Shown here piece by piece: positions 29,273 to 33,075 of a stretch of 33,075 bases of DNA. The stretch's first letter is position 1; every line of letters begins with the position of its first letter. Origin of the DNA: CAYPLH01 sp964411505 (GTDB taxonomy: Bacteria > Bacillota > Clostridia > CAYPLH01 > DUMO01); assembly GCA_964411505.1 (NCBI GenBank), contig CAYPLH010000043.1, positions 1-33,075 of the forward strand. Direction: 5' to 3'. The notes beneath the pieces were generated by a model. It ran no database searches and was not told the origin of the DNA. It was given only the letters and a program-made list of their open reading frames with translations. A program made the translations under genes and the position numbers.

Positions 29273-31273
29273 CTAAACACTTAACGCTGTCTTTGACCCT
29301 GCCTTTTGTTCACCCTTTTTCATAAGGTATACAACATAACCAATCATTGCTACAAAAGCAATTAAACCCGGCAGAAAACCACTGCCCCAAGTACCCGTTG
29401 TCAATAAAGTTCCAATCTGATAAGTCAAAAATGCAACAGAATATCCGGTACCTAACTGGAATGCAACACCGCCTAACAGCCACCTTTTATCCTCCATCTC
29501 AGTATTCATAGCACCAATTGCTGCAAAACAAGGCGGAGCAAACAGATTAAACATTAAAAATGATAATGCAGCTGCCGAGGTCAACCCCATTACACCTGCA
29601 ACATCGGCAGCACCTGTAACTAATGCAAGCTCTTCTGTATCTATGAAGTTTGTGATTGAGTATACAACCGCCAGTGTACCTACAACATTTTCCTTTGCGA
29701 TGAACCCGGTAATTGTTGCTGCAGCCAACTGCCAGACACCAAATCCTAAAGGAATTAATAATATAGCAAATGGAGTAGCAATGCTGGCTAATATACTGGT
29801 TCCTTCTGCACCTTCTGCAACTACCTGGAATTTCCAGTCAAATGTCTGCATTATATGAACTGCCGCATTGCATAGGAGAATAATAGTACCTGCCTTGATT
29901 ATGAATGCTTTAGCTCTGGAAAACATTGAAATTGTGGCTCTTTTGATACTTGGCAATTTATACTCAGGCAGCTCTATAATGAAAAAAGACCTTTTATTTT
30001 TTTCGCCGGTAATTTTTACTACGATTAAAGCTCCAATAATAATAAGCCCGATACCTATGAAATACATGATTGTTCCTACCCAAGCCGCATCATTAAAAAA
30101 TACACCGGCAAATAGAGCAATAACAGGTAGCTTTGCTCCGCAAGGCATAAATGGCGTCAACATGGCAGTGGTTCTTCTTTGCCTTTCGTTTTTAATGGTT
30201 CGTGTTGCCATAATTCCAGGAATAGCACAACCTGTTCCAATAATCATAGGGATTATTGATTTACCTGATAATCCAACTCTTTTAAAGAATCTATCCATAA
30301 CAACCGCAACACGCGCCATATAGCCACAATCTTCAAGTAATGCAAGCAAAAAGAATAGCACCATGATAAGCGGCAGAAAACCAACCACTGCGCCCACTCC
30401 GCCTATAATACCATCTAATAGGATGCTGCTTAAAACAGGAGACGCTCCTTCTAATAGCAAACCTTCAACCCAGCTGTAAAAACCGTCTATCCAGCCAACA
30501 AAGGTATCCGCCAAAAGAGGACCAATATGGGTCTGGGAGATAGAAAACACTGCCCACATCACTCCTGCAAAAATAGGTATTCCAAACCACTTATGTGCTA
30601 AAATCCTATCAACTGTATCCTGCCATGTTTGATGGTTGCTGCTTACCTTTCTTTCTTCAACTTTTGACACAATGTTTTTTACAAACTCAAACCGTTTTCT
30701 ATCAGAAGCTTCCACAGCTTCTTTATCAGTTATATCAACAGACGAGCTATCAAAAGGTGCTGACTGATTTTTGTCTTTTACAGCTATCGCAGCTAAAATA
30801 AGCTCTTTAAATCCATTGTTGCTCACGGCTGTGGATATAGTTTCAACAACCGGGCACATAAGCTTTTGAGATAATGCCTCTTTATGAACCACTGTCCCTT
30901 TTTTCTTATTTAAGTCACTTTTGTTAAGGGCAATGACAACTGGTATCCCAAGCTCAAGAAGCTGAGTTGTAAAAAATAAGCTTCTGCTTAAATTTGTAGC
31001 ATCAACAATGTTGATTATGACATCAGGACTTTCATTTTTAACAAATCCGCTCGTAATGCTTTCTTCAGACGTAAAAGGCGACATCGAATAAGCCCCAGGA
31101 AGATCCACTGCAAAAATAGTAGTATTTCCTTTTGTGAGACTTTGCTTAATTTCCCCTTCTTTCTTTTCAACCGTAACACCTGCCCAGTTTCCGACACGTT
31201 CACGCTTACCTGTTAATGCATTAAATAAAGTTGTTTTCCCACTGTTAGGGTTTCCTGCTAGTGCTATCTTCAT
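29273..31273 (-). CDS. feoB: Ferrous iron transporter FeoB
   Basis: 666 residues. The N-terminal G domain has G1 GNPNSGKTTLFN (about 7-18), G2 GVTVEKKEG, G3 DLPGAYSMSPF and G4 NKSD. The membrane half has the two gate repeats with GVGAVVGFLPLIMVLFFLLA, PMIIGTGCAIPGIMATRTI and PFMPCGAKLPV, and FMLFNLFAPPCFAAIGAMNTE. It imports Fe2+ driven by GTP. The ribosome site GGAGG precedes ATG 31273. A 22-bp palindrome upstream (31300-31321) marks iron control. It is the second-last gene of the feo operon. Confidence 0.97.
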   Translation of the reverse strand: MKIALAGNPNSGKTTLFNALTGKRERVGNWAGVTVEKKEGEIKQSLTKGNTTIFAVDLPGAYSMSPFTSEESITSGFVKNESPDVIINIVDATNLSRSLFFTTQLLELGIPVVIALNKSDLNKKKGTVVHKEALSQKLMCPVVETISTAVSNNGFKELILAAIAVKDKNQSAPFDSSSVDITDKEAVEASDRKRFEFVKNIVSKVEERKVSSNHQTWQDTVDRILAHKWFGIPIFAGVMWAVFSISQTHIGPLLADTFVGWIDGFYSWVEGLLLEGASPVLSSILLDGIIGGVGAVVGFLPLIMVLFFLLALLEDCGYMARVAVVMDRFFKRVGLSGKSIIPMIIGTGCAIPGIMATRTIKNERQRRTTAMLTPFMPCGAKLPVIALFAGVFFNDAAWVGTIMYFIGIGLIIIGALIVVKITGEKNKRSFFIIELPEYKLPSIKRATISMFSRAKAFIIKAGTIILLCNAAVHIMQTFDWKFQVVAEGAEGTSILASIATPFAILLIPLGFGVWQLAAATITGFIAKENVVGTLAVVYSITNFIDTEELALVTGAADVAGVMGLTSAAALSFLMFNLFAPPCFAAIGAMNTEMEDKRWLLGGVAFQLGTGYSVAFLTYQIGTLLTTGTWGSGFLPGLIAFVAMIGYVVYLMKKGEQKAGSKTALSV

Positions 31274-31455
31274 AAGATCCTCCTTATTTCGTAGGCGATA
31301 AAGTTAACCAAGGTTAACTTTTTACGTTTAATAATGTTCAAAAAATTTAAGTAGTCCTGCCTTTTTTCAAGTTGTTCTAACTCTTTAGCAACTAACCGTC
31401 CATAAAATATATTATTTAAATTAGCTTCTTTTCCACTATAGCTGCAAACCAGCAT
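31270..31455 (-). CDS. Doubtful small ORF between feoA and feoB
   Basis: 61 codons overlapping feoB by 4 bp (ATGA). There is no ribosome site for ATG 31455, and the DtxR-type operator palindrome lies inside the frame. The composition (VAKELEQLEKRQDYLNFLNI) is protein-like, so a short helical feo-linked peptide cannot be excluded. More likely this is the feoB leader/promoter region. Confidence 0.25.
   Translation of the reverse strand: MLVCSYSGKEANLNNIFYGRLVAKELEQLEKRQDYLNFLNIIKRKKLTLVNFIAYEIRRIL
31300..31321 (-). promoter_or_regulatory. DtxR-type operator upstream of feoB
   Basis: AAAGTTAACC-AA-GGTTAACTTT: two perfect 10-bp half-sites around an AA centre, 27 bp before the feoB start. It has the same half-site as the element upstream of the DtxR-family gene at 32241. 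Confidence 0.75.
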
Positions 31456-31512
31456 TTAATCGCTGTTGTTTGCTTTATGATGTGGTTAGAAAACTTGGTT
31501 TATTAAATTCAC

Positions 31513-31797
31513 TTATATAATAATTGCGTTTGCTAATTCTACGTCAATGCTGTATCTTGCATCCTTTACAGAAATTACATAGTTTTCACTGAGCACCGAC
31601 AGTACTGTTACCGTTTCACCCTCGTAACATCCTAATGTAAATAAAAAGCTCTTAAGCTCCTCATCATCAGTTTTAACGTCCTTAATAACATACTCTTTAT
31701 TAATCTGTGCCTCTGCAAGATTTGTCACCTTGTCACCGCTGCTTTCCAATACTTTTTTTGCCGGAAAAATAATTCTGCCACCAATTGTACCTTCCAT
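31513..31797 (-). CDS. feoA: FeoA-family protein
   Basis: 94 residues. An SH3-like FeoA core: NKEYVIKDVKTDDEELKSFL, FTLGCYEGETVTVLSVLSEN and YVISVKDARYSIDVELANAI. FeoA binds and activates FeoB at the membrane. Only 2 bp separate it from the DtxR-family gene upstream, so they share a transcript. The N-terminus (GTIGGRIIFPAKKVLESSGD) is longer than in typical 75-residue FeoA. Confidence 0.85.
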   Translation of the reverse strand: MEGTIGGRIIFPAKKVLESSGDKVTNLAEAQINKEYVIKDVKTDDEELKSFLFTLGCYEGETVTVLSVLSENYVISVKDARYSIDVELANAIII

Positions 31798-31799
31798 TT

Positions 31800-32204
31800 C
31801 TACTCCTCCAAAGCATGTATATTTTTAATTTCAATATTGTTCTTTTCTAAATAATTTTTAATTGCTTCCAACATATCATCGCTCAGAATATGCTCAATTT
31901 TGCATGCATCAATACTTGCCTGCTCTGCTGGTAAATTTAAAGAATGCTCTAAAAATTTTTTTATTATATTATGATTAATATATATTTCTTTTGAAAGCGC
32001 TCTACCCTTTTCGGTTAATGTAATAGAACCATATCTTTGTTTATTCACGTATCCTTGATCCTTAAGATAATTTATTGCTTTGGTCACACCTGGCTTTGAT
32101 ACACCTAGACGCTTTGCGATATCAACCCCATGGGCATGACCATAGCTGTTCTCCAATATAAAAACTGTTTCTAAATACATTTCCATCGATTCATTGCTGC
32201 TCAC
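31800..32204 (-). CDS. DtxR/MntR-family metal-dependent repressor
   Basis: 134 residues from GTG 32202-32204 with GGGGTGG upstream. The winged helix has SNESMEMYLETVFILENSYG, GVDIAKRLGVSKPGVTKAIN and LKDQGYVNKQRYGSITLTEK. The metal-binding/dimer domain follows (HNIIKKFLEHSLNLP and CKIEHILSDDMLEAIKNYLE), without an SH3 domain, so it is MntR/IdeR-short type. It should repress the feo operon with Fe2+ (or Mn2+) as corepressor. It lies at the head of the operon below a matching palindrome, and is probably autoregulated. Confidence 0.9.
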   Translation of the reverse strand: MSSNESMEMYLETVFILENSYGHAHGVDIAKRLGVSKPGVTKAINYLKDQGYVNKQRYGSITLTEKGRALSKEIYINHNIIKKFLEHSLNLPAEQASIDACKIEHILSDDMLEAIKNYLEKNNIEIKNIHALEE

Positions 32205-32240
32205 TTTACCACCCCTTAATAAAGGTAATTGCTAAAGTCG

Positions 32241-32262
32241 AAAGTTAACCACAGTTAACTTT
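32241..32262 (-). promoter_or_regulatory. DtxR-type operator upstream of the regulator gene
   Basis: AAAGTTAAC-CACA-GTTAACTTT, perfect 9-bp half-sites, 37 bp before the GTG start. It shares the GTTAAC...GTTAAC palindrome of the feoB site, defining a two-site regulon within the window. Confidence 0.75.
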
Positions 32263-32492
32263 GATTAATAAATATTTTACTCCTAAATTTATACCCTGTC
32301 AAGTAAAAATTTTCTATGTTTGTTGCGTTTATGATCCACTTATGATAATGTCTCATTGTACCACATGTGAAAATGTCCTAAAAATATAGAACAATACTTT
32401 AGATAATTGAGCAGCTTCTCAATTTGCTTAAAGAAATTTAAAACATAAAAGATAAAGGAGATAGTAGAAGCTCAAGAGGTGAACTTTTCAAA

Positions 32493-32662
32493 ATGTATTC
32501 GAAAATGACGCGTTTTTTGAAGATGTTTAGTGTTATTTTTATAGCCTCAGGTTTTTTACAGGTTTAGCGACTCAAGTTTTGCCATCTTATGTAGGGAGAA
32601 ACCGAATATATTATATGTTAAGACCACCTAACATACTTTTGAATTTTAATCATATATTATGA
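32493..32662 (+). pseudogene. Possible frameshifted small secreted or membrane peptide
   Basis: A GAGGTG site precedes ATG 32493, which encodes MYSKMTRFLKMFSVIFIASG, a signal-peptide-like segment, and stops early. In another frame after the T-run at about 32552, FTGLATQVLPSYVGRNRIYY follows and ends at 32660-32662. One extra T would join both. Weak evidence. Confidence 0.25.
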
Positions 32663-33075
32663 TACTAAATAGGAGGCTAGTAACAGTCGAAAGTTTTTTA
32701 TAAAAATTTGTAAAATAATATAAATATTTATTAACGAAAGGTGGTGAAGCCGTTATTGCAAAACTTAACTTAAAACAGTATAATAAGTTTATGCACTTTG
32801 ACAAGTAGATATATCCGGTTGCACCAACGAAATGTAAAGCGATAATAAAGCTTAAAGCCTTTGGTGCGTAAAATATCTAGGGAATTAAAGTAATAGATAG
32901 ATAATCACTTAAACGATACTATCTATATGTACCGTGAGTTACACGGGAATTTAAGCCTCTGGAGCATCACATCAAACGATAGTAGGTACGCCGAGGTCGG
33001 ATGCGTTGAACGAGGAAGCAAGTTACTATTCACGGTCTAATTTAACTTGCCAATGACATGGGAGGTTACTACTTA
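32663..33075 (+). other. Gene-free end of window with possible transposon remnants
   Basis: No intact gene. 32955-33056 has an open frame encoding ASGASHQTIVGTPRSDALNE, then EASYYSRSNLTC, which looks like the tail of an IS605/TnpB-type or related transposase, preceded by an in-frame stop. A short segment near 32757 (AKLNLKQYNKFMHFDK) may be another remnant. Both are too short for a firm call, and the window ends here. Confidence 0.3.

Noticed and set aside
29868..30323. 151-codon plus-strand frame
   Set aside because: It is a shadow of the feoB membrane domain, whose hydrophobic codons read as a hydrophobic antisense frame.

Overview
The window looks like chromosomal DNA of a low-GC, Gram-positive, anaerobic, endospore-forming member of the Clostridia. 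The evidence is AT-rich coding sequence, strong GGAGG ribosome sites, an ECF sigma/anti-sigma pair, a DtxR-controlled feo operon, a GH4 phospho-glycosidase, and paired TGTCGAA motifs that match the Spo0A-box consensus. The organism is an inference; no rRNA or other marker gene is present.

Layout. (1) 1-9,275 is an accessory island. It holds a YwfO-like HD phosphohydrolase, an IS110/IS1111-type insertion sequence with a long structured 3' non-coding tail, and a YwgA-like protein. A tightly packed three-gene operon follows (small unknown protein, second HD phosphohydrolase, STAND-like P-loop NTPase), then a DprA-like winged-helix ORF. (2) 9,276-15,312 is a patchwork: a HigBA-type toxin-antitoxin pair with a frameshifted toxin, DUF1294, a nonsense-split Schlafen/AlbA_2 protein, an intact malate/lactate dehydrogenase-family gene, and remnants of helicase, HExxH peptidase, IS3 and serine-recombinase genes. 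(3) 15,627-17,659 is an ECF sigma factor with its membrane anti-sigma factor. (4) 17,914-23,617 is a second accessory zone: a nucleotidyltransferase pair, small unknown genes, a SEC-C protein, a YgbA-family protein, a HEPN-MNT pair and another MNT protein on the opposite strand. It also contains a chimeric scar made of pieces of two genes found intact 6 kb away. (5) 23,707-28,979 holds a two-component system diverging from a small membrane protein, then a GH4 enzyme and a BadF-type sugar kinase. (6) 29,102-32,204 is a ferrous-iron operon (DtxR regulator, FeoA, FeoB, Cys-rich FeoB-associated peptide), with the same palindromic operator before the regulator and before feoB. The last 0.8 kb has no intact gene.

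How it fits together. The most interesting unit is the three-gene operon at 4,625-8,638. It joins a SAMHD1/dGTPase-like nucleotide hydrolase to a STAND-like NTPase sensor-type protein and a small partner, a plausible antiphage or abortive-infection design. A second HD enzyme and a YwgA/Panacea-like protein sit next to it. Four copies of a dispersed 3'-end repeat carrying paired TGTCGAA boxes follow genes across 4.3-14 kb and may mark cassette-like insertion. Many genes carry single-base lesions (5,010; ~9,857; 12,318; 19,817; ~32,547), which means either decay or sequence error.
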